Assembly (NCBI GenBank): GCA_959347315.1
Contig: OY365806.1
Coordinates: forward strand, 38,343,439 to 38,407,438
Source of the DNA: Bimastos eiseni
Lineage: Eukaryota; Annelida; Clitellata; Crassiclitellata; Lumbricidae
Reading direction: 5' to 3'
Length of the DNA: 64,000 nucleotides
The notes beneath the pieces are model-generated. The model was given only the letters and a program-made list of their open reading frames with translations. It was not told the DNA's origin and did no database searches. Position numbers and translations under genes: made by a program. How positions within the stretch are numbered: position 1 is the stretch's first letter; every line of letters begins with the position of its first letter. Shown here piece after piece: positions 53,991 to 64,000 of the stretch.

Positions 53991-53998
53991 TTAAGTGT
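53985..53998. other. junction between Element II and mitochondrial DNA
   Basis: Left of it the polymerase N-terminal region of Element II can be followed to about 53,985. Right of it, on the minus strand, trnW is followed by ATG ATA CCA GAC (MMPD in mitochondrial code), which looks like the start of atp6, and then a foreign ACT TAA. So the break lies within a few bases of 53,997, four codons into atp6. Confidence 0.75.
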
Positions 53999-54011
53999 CT
54001 GGTATCATGTC

Positions 54012-54073
54012 AAGACTTGAGATTAACTCATTTAAAACTATGAAGGTTTTTAGTTTGCTTAACTTAAAGTCTT
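54012..54073 (-). tRNA. trnW: tRNA-Trp (TCA)
   Basis: Acceptor AAGACTT/AAGTCTT pairs fully; anticodon loop CTTCATA gives TCA. Its first two bases overlap the cob stop codon. Confidence 0.9.
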
Positions 54074-55212
54074 AGGGTTTGATGGCTTGGTCTCAAGTAC
54101 TTGTGATTAGGGGGTTCGATAAGAAGAAGATGAAATATATATGCATGCAAAAATTTGACCGATGGAAATAAAAGGATCTTCTACTGGACGACCTCCAATT
54201 CAGGTGAGAATAAGTCAAGTTGCTACAAGAACTCAGAACATAATTTGGTTGACTGGGTAGAATGTTAATCTTCGCTTATTTATGATATGGGTTAGAGGGG
54301 GAATAAATAGAATTAGAATGGCGGCAAATAGTGCTAATACACCTCCCAACTTATTAGGAATGGATCGAAGGATGGCATATATTCATAGGAAATATCATTC
54401 TGGTTTGATATGAATGGGGGTTACTAGAGGGTTTGCTATCAAGAAGTTTTCTGGGTCTGTAAATAGGTTAGATTCGAATAACACTAAGAGAGAAAGGCCT
54501 GTGATTGATAAGGTGTACCCTATGGCATCTGTAATTGAGTAGGAGGTATGAAATGGGATTCGATCGGAGTCGGCATTTACGCCTACGGGATTGTTTGAAC
54601 CTGATTTTTGAAGAAATATGATGTGTAGGATAGTGGCCCCCACGATGGCGAATGGTAAAATAAAGCGAGAAGCGAAAAATCGATTTAGGGTGGCATTGTC
54701 AACGGCAAAACCTTCCCAAATTCGATCTAGTAAAGATTTTCCAAGGTAGGAGATGGCTGACAATAAATTGGTAATTACTGTGGCCCCTCAAAATCTTATT
54801 TGCTCTCAGGGCAGGACGTACCCTATGAAAGCTGTTGCTATGGTTAGGAGAAATAGGATTACCCCAATGTTTCATGTTTCTCTTAGAGTATAAGATCCGT
54901 AGTATAATTCTCGTCCGCATGTAAGTAGATAAAGAAGAAGAATTTTGATGCTCCGTTTGCGTGAATAGAACGAAGGATTCATCCACAATTTACATCTCGG
55001 GAGATATGTGCCACGGATGAGAAGGCTATTTCGATGTTAGGTGCATAATGTATACTGAGAAATAGGCCAGTCATTACTTGGATTACTAAACATAGCCCTA
55101 GGAGGGATCCGTAGTTTCATCAGATTGAGATATTATTTTGAGCAGGGAGATCGATCAGAGATCTGTTAATAATTTTGATTGATGGGTGTGTGGTTTGTAT
55201 AAGTTTGAACAT
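54072..55212 (-). pseudogene. cob: cytochrome b, two frameshifts
   Basis: Complex III subunit. Reads [47 protein letters not shown] and FFFFIYLHA up to about 54,915, where one base is missing in the GREL region. The correct frame then continues with [39 protein letters not shown]. At about 54,134-54,144 a TATATAT run is two bases too long and shifts the frame before the usual C-terminus (TSTWDQAIKP, stop 54,072-54,074). Apart from these two changes it is a normal 380-residue protein. Confidence 0.9.
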
Positions 55213-55675
55213 AATGAAATGGTCGTAAAGGACGTTTAGATGGTAGTGTTAATTTTACTACAATAATTATTGTTAGTAATAGAATTGGAGCTAAAACGAT
55301 AATAAGAGGGGCTGTATTTTCTAGGTAGAGAGAAGTGTTTCCTTGGAGGAATTCTCTTATTGGAAGAATATTAATGTTGGATACGTATAAAAGAGTTCTG
55401 AAAGTAATTATAGAGATTAGGCCGTATAATAAGTTATTAGAGTTGGGTATTTGTTGATTTGAGGTTAATGTTAGAAAGTAGGCGAATATAACTAATATTC
55501 CTCCGACATAAATTCGAAAGATTAAGAAGGCAAATCATGAGCTTATGAAGGCAAAAACTACGGATAATAACAAGGATATTACCAGGATATTTATTCCTAA
55601 TATGATTGGAGTTGAAGCTAAATATAGCGTGAATGTTGTGGTAATTATTAGTAGTATATATAGGGTTAAAATCAT
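55213..55675 (-). CDS. nd6: NADH dehydrogenase subunit 6
   Basis: Complex I membrane subunit. Starts MILTLYMLLMITTT, has SWFAFLIFRIYVGGMLVM and ends LPSKRPLRPFH with an incomplete stop T next to the cob start. 154 codons, open in the invertebrate mitochondrial code, hydrophobic throughout. Between trnQ and cob as in other annelids. Confidence 0.9.
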
Positions 55676-55676
55676 T

Positions 55677-55744
55677 TATGACTGTGAGAATTGAACTCAA
55701 TCTATTGGCTTCAAAGGCCTATGGGCACCTTACACTAAGTTATA
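55677..55744 (-). tRNA. trnQ: tRNA-Gln (TTG)
   Basis: Anticodon loop CTTTGAA gives TTG; acceptor TATAACT/AGTCATA pairs at six of seven positions; T arm TGAG-loop-CTCA. Confidence 0.75.
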
Positions 55745-56519
55745 TAGGAACCCCATCAGTAGATACATAGGTACAAACAAATTCAGACTACATCTACAAA
55801 ATGTCAGTACCATGCTGCTGCTTCAAATCCAAAGTGGTGACCAGCAGAAAAGTGGTGAGCTCATGTGCGAAACAAATGGTAAGGAATGATGAACCAATTA
55901 GAACGTGAAAGCCGTGGAAGCCTGTTGCTACGAAGAATGTAGTTCCGTATACCCTATTGGCGATAGTAAAGGGTGCGACGAGATATTCGCCGGCTTGAAG
56001 AAACGTGAAATATTCCCCTAAGCATACTGTTAAGATTAGTGCCTGAAGGGCGTCAGTTCGCTTACCATCTATTTGTTTGTTATGGGCTCAGGTTACTGTC
56101 ACACCAGTTGCTAGAAGAACAGATGTATTTAATGGGAGAACTCTGAACGGATTTAGAGGGTGGATTCCGGAAGGTGGTCAGAAGCTACCGATTTCGGGTG
56201 TTGGAGATAGACTTCTGGGAAAAAAGGCTCAAAAGAAAGCTAAGAAGAATATTACTTCGGAAGTAATAAATAGAATTATCCCTCAGCGAAGTCCTGTAGT
56301 TACATGTCTAGTATGATGTCCTAGGAAGATTCCTTTACGAATCACGTCACGTCATCATTGAACTATGGAGATAATAATAAGAATTGAGGCAATAATAAGA
56401 CAGTTGGTTCCATGGTTGTGAAATCATCTAGCAAGTCCGATTGCTTAGGTAAAGGCTCCTATAGAGGAAGTTAAGGGTCATGGGCTGTATTCAACAAGGT
56501 GAAATGGTTGGCGAATCAT
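55745..56519 (-). pseudogene. cox3: cytochrome c oxidase subunit 3, one stop and one frameshift
   Basis: Complex IV subunit. Starts MIRQPFHLVEYSPWPLTSS. Codon 25 is TAA (56,445-56,447) inside GAFT-x-AIGLASW. It continues [48 protein letters not shown] and [11 protein letters not shown]. One base is missing near 55,866-55,871, so the [20 protein letters not shown] end lies in the next frame. The incomplete stop TA abuts trnQ. Confidence 0.9.
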
Positions 56520-56521
56520 TT

Positions 56522-56584
56522 ATGTTTTTTATTTTAATAATCTTTTTACTTGGAAGGTAAATGTACTTTATATACTAAAAACAT
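56522..56584 (-). tRNA. trnG: tRNA-Gly (TCC)
   Basis: Acceptor ATGTTTT/AAAACAT; anticodon loop CTTCCAA gives TCC. Two bases from the cox3 start. Confidence 0.9.
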
Positions 56585-56644
56585 ACAAGAGGGTATAACC
56601 CGTTTTTAAATTTACAGTTTAATGTCTAATCTCGACCATCTCGT
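56585..56644 (-). tRNA. trnY: tRNA-Tyr (GTA)
   Basis: Anticodon arm TTAAA-CTGTAAA-TTTAA; acceptor ACGAGAT/CTCTTGT with one mismatch; T arm GGG-TTATA-CCC. Overlaps the 3' end of atp8 by 19 nt. Confidence 0.8.
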
Positions 56645-56805
56645 AATAATCATTTTCATGAGTTATGTATAGATAAAGTATTATATTTTGTAGAGGATGA
56701 GAAGAGATGGGGTTCAGATCATCAGAACGTAGAGGTGAGTAATGATACAGATAATCAAAATATGATAATGGATGTAATTCATCCTATTGGCGATAAGTGT
56801 GGCAT
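56626..56805 (-). CDS. atp8: ATP synthase F0 subunit 8
   Basis: Starts MPHLSPMGWITSIMMFWLSV, the usual MPHLxPMxW start with one membrane segment, then a polar tail ending RDGRD and TAG at 56,626-56,628. 59 codons, open. Its position between trnD and trnY, apart from atp6, is typical of annelids. Confidence 0.9.
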
Positions 56806-56806
56806 G

Positions 56807-56866
56807 GAGACACACCTTTGGTAATTATGTCTTGACAAGACATTGTTATTATTTAACTAGTATCTC
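56807..56866 (-). tRNA. trnD: tRNA-Asp (GTC)
   Basis: Acceptor GAGATAC/GTGTCTC; anticodon loop TTGTCAA gives GTC. One base from the cox2 stop. Confidence 0.9.
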
Positions 56867-56867
56867 A

Positions 56868-57554
56868 TTAATTAGTAAAGTTTGAAACTCAGTTTATAAA
56901 AGATTTTGTATTAATGGATTCTACTGCAATAGCTATAAATGAATGGTTGGCACCACAGATTTCTGAGCACTGACCATAGAAAACACCTGGTTGAGTAGTA
57001 GTAAATCCAATTTGGTTTAGTCGTCCAGGAACGGCATCTACTTTTACACCAAGAGCAGGAACAGTTCATGAGTGAATGACATCTGCAGCAGTAATTAGTA
57101 TTCGGATTTCTAGTTGTATGGGGATAACTATTCGGTTATCAACTTCTAGTAATCGATAATCTCCTGGAGCTAGATCGGATGTTGGTGTCATATATGAATC
57201 TATTTCGACATTTATAAAGTCTGTTTATTCGTATCTTCAATATCATTGATGACCGATAGTTTTGATTGTTAATGAGGGTTGTCTTACTTCATCTGTAATA
57301 TAAAGAATGCGAAGGGATGGAAGAGCTAAAACAAGAAGGATAAGTGCAGGAAGGATTGTTCATACTGTTTCTACTGTTTGAGCTTCTAAAATGTATCGGT
57401 TTAAGTGTTTATTTATTATAAGGGCTAATAGGGCATATCCTACAACTGTTAGTACTAGGGTTAGAACTAGGAGAGTGTGATCATGGAATGAAATTAATTG
57501 GAGTATTACGGAAGATGCGGCGTCTTGAAATATTACTTGTCCTCAGTTAGGCAT
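56868..57554 (-). pseudogene. cox2: cytochrome c oxidase subunit 2, one nonsense codon
   Basis: Complex IV copper subunit. Starts MPNWGQVMFQDAASSVMLQL, has the aromatic box GHQWYWSYE, then codon 110 is TAA (57,225-57,227) where Tyr is invariant (YEYTDF). It continues [29 protein letters not shown], and the copper A ligands in [14 protein letters not shown], ending at TAA 56,868-56,870. 229 codons including the stop. No frameshift. Confidence 0.92.
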
Positions 57555-57555
57555 T

Positions 57556-57616
57556 CTAAGTGAGCTATAGATAGCACGGGCCTAATTAACAAATAGGTGC
57601 CTTTGGCTTTCACTTA

Positions 57617-57617
<1 letters not shown>
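57556..57617 (-). tRNA. trnN: tRNA-Asn (GTT)
   Basis: Acceptor TTAAGTG/CACTTAG; anticodon loop with GTT. Directly follows cox1. Confidence 0.85.
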
Positions 57618-59155
<1,538 letters not shown>

Positions 59156-60161
59156 AAATTATAATAAGGGGGCTTAAACCTAATGACAACCTCGCTGTGG
59201 CGAGAGTCAATGTTCTTAAAGCTTTATGTTTTAAGGGTATTTTAATTTTTAAGATGGTGTTTGATAGTATTATATTAATAACAATATTTAGGTAGAAGTA
59301 TAAATTTATTACAGACCCAATGATTAATATTAATACCACAATTTTTATTGATTCTATTAGAAGTATAATTGTTATAAATTTTGGTATAAATCCTGTCAGG
59401 GGTGGTAAACCTCCGAGGGATAATAGTAGTATAATTGGGGCTAAGTGAATGGAGGTGTTGACGGAAGACATTTTATTTATATTCTTAATGGAGTGGATAT
59501 TGAAATATCTTATAGATATAAATAGGGGGGTAATGAGAGCTGAATAAACTAGGAAATATATAATTGAAGCGGTGGGCTTATATAAGGTTACTAGCCTTAG
59601 TATTCATCCAATGTGACCAATAGATGAGTAAGCCATAATTGTTCGTATTTGTGACTGATTTATACCTATAATGCCTCCAACAAGGGCGTTTGTTCCAGCT
59701 ATAATTATAATAAAGTATATATTTTTTGTTGGAAGAAGGAAAGCTAGAATTGATAAGGGTGCAAGTTTTTGTCATGTAGATAGGATTAGACAGGATAATC
59801 ATGAGATCGATGCTATGACTGAAGGATATCAGAAATGACAAGGAGCTCTACCGAGCTTTAGTAGCAGGGCAGTAGCTAAAATTAGTGGCATGGTATTTGG
59901 TATTACTCTGGAAGCTATATATAATGATGTACTGGATATAAGGAGAAGAGCGGAGCCTAAAGCTTGAGCTAAAAAGTATTTTACTGATCCTTCAGTTTCT
60001 TGGTTTTTTTTTGAATGCATTATAATTGGGATAAATCTTAGGAGATTTAGTTCTATGGCTGCCCATAAGATGATTCAATTTGCTCTTGAGAGAGCTATTA
60101 AAGTTCTTATTGTGAGGGAGGCTAAGGTTAATATTATTACAGGGGAGTAGATTAAATTCAT
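59156..60161 (-). CDS. nd2: NADH dehydrogenase subunit 2
   Basis: Complex I membrane subunit. Starts MNLMYSPVMMLTLASLT and has LWAAMELNLLSFMPIM, SVKYFLAQALGSALLL, MAYSSIGHIGWM and LSLGGLPPLTGFMPKF. 335 codons plus an incomplete stop T just before cox1. Appears open throughout in the mitochondrial code. Confidence 0.88.
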
Positions 60162-60163
60162 GA

Positions 60164-60226
60164 AGATTATGGAGGAGTTGAACCCCCTTATAAGAATTAG
60201 AAGTTCTTACTTATCCCGGCTAATCT
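60164..60226 (-). tRNA. trnS1: tRNA-Ser (TCT, AGN)
   Basis: Acceptor AGATTA/TAATCT; anticodon arm AAGAA-CTTCTAA-TTCTT; no clear D arm, as usual for this tRNA. Its first two bases are part of the nd3 stop codon. Confidence 0.8.
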
Positions 60227-60578
60227 AATATGATCAGTCTAGGGATCCCTCATTTCATTCGTGAATTAGACCAATTAGAAGAATTAATAAAAATGTAATG
60301 GATGTTAATAGTGTTGTGTGTGTATTTCTAGTAAAAATGATGGTTGGAATTGGTATTAAGAGGACAATTTCGATATCAAATACAATGAAAATGATGGCTA
60401 GAAGAAAAAATCGTATTGAGAATGGAATTCGTGCAGTTCTTTTAGGGTCAAACCCACATTCGAATGGAGAGGATTTTTCTCGGTCGGTGTTAGATCGTGC
60501 TCTGAGAATTCACGCTGCAATTAAGATGACAGATGGAAGTAATAGGGCAATAGTGGTAGATGCTGAGACAAGATTCAT
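60225..60578 (-). CDS. nd3: NADH dehydrogenase subunit 3
   Basis: [20 protein letters not shown], the conserved [12 protein letters not shown] block, [20 protein letters not shown] and HEWNEGSLDWSY, stop TAG at 60,225-60,227. 117 codons, open. Located between trnK and trnS1 as in other annelids. Confidence 0.95.
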
Positions 60579-60579
60579 T

Positions 60580-60641
60580 AACTAGAAATAATTTATTATC
60601 TCTTGATTAAAAGTCAAGTGCTGTTTACAAGCTCTCTAGTT
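60580..60641 (-). tRNA. trnK: tRNA-Lys (TTT)
   Basis: Acceptor AACTAGA/TCTAGTT; anticodon arm CTTGA-CTTTTAA-TCAAG. Confidence 0.9.
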
Positions 60642-60649
60642 AGATACAG

Positions 60650-60661
60650 GGAATATATTCC
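60650..60661 (-). pseudogene. trnI: possible remnant of tRNA-Ile: acceptor halves only
   Basis: Annelids have trnI between nd1 and trnK. Here only 20 nt separate them, and they begin with the palindrome GGAATATATTCC, which equals two halves of an acceptor stem (GGAATA + TATTCC) joined. Suggests an internal deletion of about 55 nt, though loss or relocation is also possible. Confidence 0.4.
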
Positions 60662-61627
60662 TTATTTAACGTCATCAGAGTTATCCGTTCATCCGGCGCT
60701 GTATCAAATTATTATTACTAGAGGTATTCTTAAAATAAGGAGGGCTAAAGATACAGGCAGGAACCTTTTTCAGGTTAAGTTTATCAAATGGTCATACCGT
60801 ATACGGGGAAATGTGGCTCGAACTCAAACAAATAGTGTAGCTAGAGCTATGGTTTCTATAACTAAAACAATATCTCTGATTATGGGAAGGAGGGACCTGA
60901 AAAAAATTAGGCTTGTAAATAAGCTTATAACTAAGATATTAGCATATTCGGCTATAAAGATTAGGGCGAACAAGCCTCTCCTATATTCGACATTGAATCC
61001 TGAGACTAGTTTTGATTCACCCTCAGCAAAATCGAATGGTGTACGATTGGTTTCTGCAAGATTGGTAATAAATCAGATTGTAGCTAATGGGATAAACATT
61101 ATTCTTACCCATGTTAATATAGATATTTTTGTAAAGTCTATAGTTGTTAGTATAATTAAAGCACTGAGTAGGATTAGTGACATACTTACTTCATATGAAA
61201 TTGTTTGTGCAACGCCTCGCAAAGCTCCCAATAGAGCATATTTTGAATTTGAACTTCATCCGGCTAAAAAGGTAGTATATACATTTATTCTTGAGACACA
61301 AAGGAAATATAAAACTCTAAATTGAAAGAAGAATGATTGATGGGAATGAGGGTAGATTATTCATATTATTAAAGCTAGAATTAGACCTATTGTTGGTGCA
61401 AGTAAGAAAGGTATTTGGTTTGAGGGCGTGGGATTAGCTTGCTCTTTAACAAATAATTTAATTGCATCGGCAAATGGTTGAGGTAGACCTATAATTCCAA
61501 CTTTATTAGGACCTTTTCGTAGGTGAAAGTATCCTAGAAATTTTCGCTCTATTAAGGTATAAAATGCTATGGCTAGCAAGGCTAAGATTGCTCTTATTAA
61601 AATTGATGTAAAAAAAGGAATGTTCAT
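60662..61627 (-). CDS. nd1: NADH dehydrogenase subunit 1
   Basis: [73 protein letters not shown] block (about 60,990) and WVRATFPRMRYD, ending DNSDDVK with TAA at 60,662-60,664. 321 codons, open. The plus-strand 240-codon frame over it is a shadow. Confidence 0.93.
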
Positions 61628-61629
61628 GT

Positions 61630-61692
61630 AACAAGAGAGATAATTTCTCATGAACAGGGTTTAAACCTGTGGCACTATTCTGCCATCTTGTT
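61630..61692 (-). tRNA. trnL2: tRNA-Leu (TAA, UUR)
   Basis: Acceptor AACAAGA/TCTTGTT; anticodon loop TTTAAAC gives TAA. Confidence 0.9.
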
Positions 61693-61694
61693 GA

Positions 61695-61758
61695 GTTTGA
61701 AGATGAATCGAACATCTTGGATGGACGTTCAAGGTCCAGTGTTTCCAAAACATCAAAC
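61695..61758 (-). tRNA. trnS2: tRNA-Ser (TGA, UCN)
   Basis: Acceptor GTTTGA/TCAAAC; anticodon arm TGGAC-CTTGAAC-GTCCA; T arm AGATG/CATCT. Confidence 0.9.
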
Positions 61759-61819
61759 CGCTACTGAGTTTCCTCACTTATCAAGTGCAAGTTGATAGTT
61801 CTAATTAAACTAAGTTGCA
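61759..61819 (-). tRNA. trnA: tRNA-Ala (TGC)
   Basis: Anticodon arm ATCAA-CTTGCAC-TTGAT; acceptor TGCAACT/AGTAGCG with one A-A mismatch and one wobble. Confidence 0.75.
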
Positions 61820-61820
61820 T

Positions 61821-61881
61821 AATAAGTGGGTATAACCCATGAACCGATCCTAAGTCGGTGGCACTATTCTGCCAACTTATT
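61821..61881 (-). tRNA. trnL1: tRNA-Leu (TAG, CUN)
   Basis: Acceptor AATAAGT/ACTTATT; anticodon loop TTAGGAT gives TAG. Confidence 0.9.
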
Positions 61882-63150
61882 TACATAGTATATGTATTTA
61901 GCTATTGAACTTAATATTATATTTGTTCTTGAGGTATAATTATTATTCGTATTTAGGTCCTTTCGTACTATAAATAGACTTTTTTGTCGAGGATAGAAAC
62001 TAACCTGGCTTACGCCGGTCTGAACTCAGCTCATGTAGGGTATTATTGGTTGAACAAACCATCTTTATATGACTTTTGCGTCATATAGATTCCCTAAGCC
62101 AACATCGAGGTGCCAAACCCTATTATCGATAAGGACTCTTTAATAGGATTAGCCTGTTATCCCTAAGGTAGCTTGTTCTTGTGATCTTTTTTAAGGGTCA
62201 TATATTAGATTTAGTTATCTTATTATAGGGGATGATTTATTACTTCCCCGGTCGCCCCAACCGAATTATAAAAAAGTGATTTATCTTTTATTAAATAAAG
62301 CTCTATAGGGTCTTCTTGTCCTTCGACGGAATCTAACAATCTTCAGTTAGAGATTAATTTTTACTATACTTATAGAGACAGTATCTGTTTCGTTGGTCCT
62401 TTCATTCTAGCCCACAATTAATGGGCAAGTGATTATGCTACCTTTGCACGGTTAGGATACCGCGGCCGTTGAACTTTTTGAGTCACTGGGCAGGAATTAC
62501 CTGTCATGTGTTTTACGACAGGCAATGTTTTTGTTAAACAGTCGAAATAAGTGTTTGCCGAGTTCCTTTATAAGTGTTTGGATGATTATATGTTGTTTAT
62601 ATGTAGAATTTAGATATCAGATTTTCTAATACTTATTTGTACAGATTATTTCAAGATTGAAAGTTTTTCTTAAATATCAGTTTATTGGGGCATAGTGTTT
62701 ATAGATTATATAATTATATTACGGTAAAGTATTGTAGATGGCTGTTTCTAAGCCTAATGATTGATATTTATTACACTGTTAGCTTTAGGTCACAGGGCTT
62801 ATCCTCTGAGACCTTACACTGTAGGGTTGCTACATGTTTTAATTAATAAATTTTACTGAGAACCAGCAATTTTCTAGCGCGGTTGGTATGTAGCCTCTGC
62901 TAGCATATTTTCTAAAGTTGATGCTACAACTAATAGTGAGCTCATAGCTATATGCGAGCAGCTCGCATAGAATTCGGGATATTATTGTTAATTATTAGCT
63001 TGTAAAACCGTAATGCACAAGGTACGTGATTTTTCACTACTTAAATTTAATATTGAGTTCCTTTTCAGTACTTTTAATTTGTTAGTAAATAGAGATTTAA
63101 TGTTTTAGGGTTTTTATTAGTGATATTATATAGGGTGAGGTATAAATATG
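61882..63150 (-). rRNA. rrnL: 16S (large subunit) mitochondrial rRNA
   Basis: The complement of the peptidyl-transferase region is visible on the plus strand at 62,150-62,480 (TAGCCTGTTATCCCTAAGGTAG, GGTCGCCCCAACC, CCTTTGCACGGTTAGGATACC). Bounded by trnV and trnL1; ends are set by those neighbours. Confidence 0.92.
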
Positions 63151-63212
63151 CGAAGTAAACAATTTGTTTTATTTTTAGTGTAAGTAAAAAGCATTATATA
63201 TGCTATACTTCG
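63151..63212 (-). tRNA. trnV: tRNA-Val (TAC)
   Basis: Acceptor CGAAGTA/TACTTCG; anticodon arm with ACTTACA loop gives TAC; between the rRNAs as usual. Confidence 0.9.
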
Positions 63213-64000
63213 ACAGGTGCAACTTCCGTTACACCTACTTTGTTACGACTTATCTCGCCTTTAGGCGAGAGTGACGGGCGATGTGTGCATGTCTTAGATT
63301 CGTTTTCATTATAATATTGAATTATAATTACGTCCAAGTCCAACTTCATGAAGCTTTTAATGCTGCAATTGGTATCTTTGTTTAGGGTGTAACCCATCGT
63401 CTCCCTTTCATAAGCTGCACTTTGACCTGACGTAAATGGGAAAGCCATTATTGCATACTAAATTCTTTTAGAGGTGTGCTTACGACGGCAGTACACAAGC
63501 TGTTTGATCTAGAAAGGGTGGGGTATTCGTGGATTATCGAGTTATGAGACAGGTTCCCCTGGTTCGATAAGACACCGCCAAAATCTTTAAGTTTTAAACT
63601 GTTGTTCGTATTTTTCGACTTTGATTTATTTCATGAATAGACGGGTATCTAATCCGTGTTTTAGTTTATGATTTTATGGTTAATTAGATGAGTTTGGTTC
63701 TCTGGTTGTTTAAATTAGACCTTTATAACTGTTTAACTCATCTTGCACTTAGTCGTTGTTAAGTTAGCTTGAGTTTATCGTCTAACCGCGGCAGCTGGCA
63801 CGAATTTTGCCAACTCTTAACTCGATACCCAATTCCTGCTTTTGCAGAAAAGTAGAATTTCTTACTGTGGCGCCCTATTACGTATAGCAGTCTTGATGTA
63901 TTTATAAACTCTTTTAGAGATATGTTTATTCGCGGGGTTGTCGTAAACTTACATGTATATTGGTTCGTAGCAGCTAAGTTTTCAGCTAGAATCAAGCTGT
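63213..64000 (-). rRNA. rrnS: 12S (small subunit) mitochondrial rRNA, partial
   Basis: The 3' end is recognised by AAGTCGTAACAAAGTAGGTG (complement at 63,228-63,247). The gene runs to the right edge, where its 5' part is cut off. Confidence 0.92.

Noticed and set aside
55437..55700. Minus-strand frame of 87 codons near nd6
   Set aside because: Standard-code reading one frame off nd6; the mitochondrial-code reading is nd6.
60603..61325. Open frame of 240 codons on the plus strand in the mitochondrial segment
   Set aside because: Shadow of nd1 on the minus strand.

Overview
The window is eukaryotic, repeat-rich DNA from an annelid. The best evidence is a mitochondrial segment at about 53,997-64,000, all on the minus strand. 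Read in that direction its order is rrnS-V-rrnL-L1-A-S2-L2-nd1-(I)-K-nd3-S1-nd2-cox1-N-cox2-D-atp8-Y-G-cox3-Q-nd6-cob-W-[atp6 start]. This is the conserved annelid order, and it reads with the invertebrate mitochondrial code. The species cannot be named from sequence alone. All family names here come from recognised motifs and gene order; no search was run.

The nuclear part (1-53,990) is almost entirely dead mobile DNA. Three Maverick/Polinton-like (adintovirus-like) elements are present. Element 0 (1-4,245, minus strand, cut by the window edge) has a chromodomain integrase and an F54H12.2-like capsid gene. Element I (about 22,985-37,805) and Element II (about 43,440-53,990) belong to a second lineage. 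They lie head to head and have the same gene order in opposite orientation: integrase, zinc-ribbon/PLA2-like protein, packaging ATPase, penton-like protein, small late genes, capsid-like protein, fibre-like protein, (protease in Element I only), protein-primed DNA polymerase B. Every long gene carries stops, frameshifts, deletions or insertions, so these are fossils. Element I also has a local inversion flanked by 466-bp inverted repeats.

The region 4,700-22,980 is a nest of 5'-truncated non-LTR retrotransposons (at least four families), hAT elements (two with 8-bp target duplications at 7/8 identity), a tRNA-headed SINE, and palindromic microsatellites. Many foldback-like elements occur in the whole window. 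Their ends are arrays of short degenerate iterons, with a different iteron sequence in each element; they interrupt both the LINEs and the Maverick-like elements. The interval 37,800-43,440 between Elements I and II holds one such element, a non-autonomous hAT, a small MITE and unassigned DNA.

At about 53,990 the polymerase of Element II joins mitochondrial DNA four codons into atp6. cox1, cox2, cox3 and cob are each disabled while nd1, nd2, nd3, nd6 and atp8 read open. A nuclear mitochondrial insertion (NUMT) is therefore the first explanation, with an unpolished chimeric contig as the alternative. Only one short open frame (13,870-14,135) looks as if it could be a host exon.
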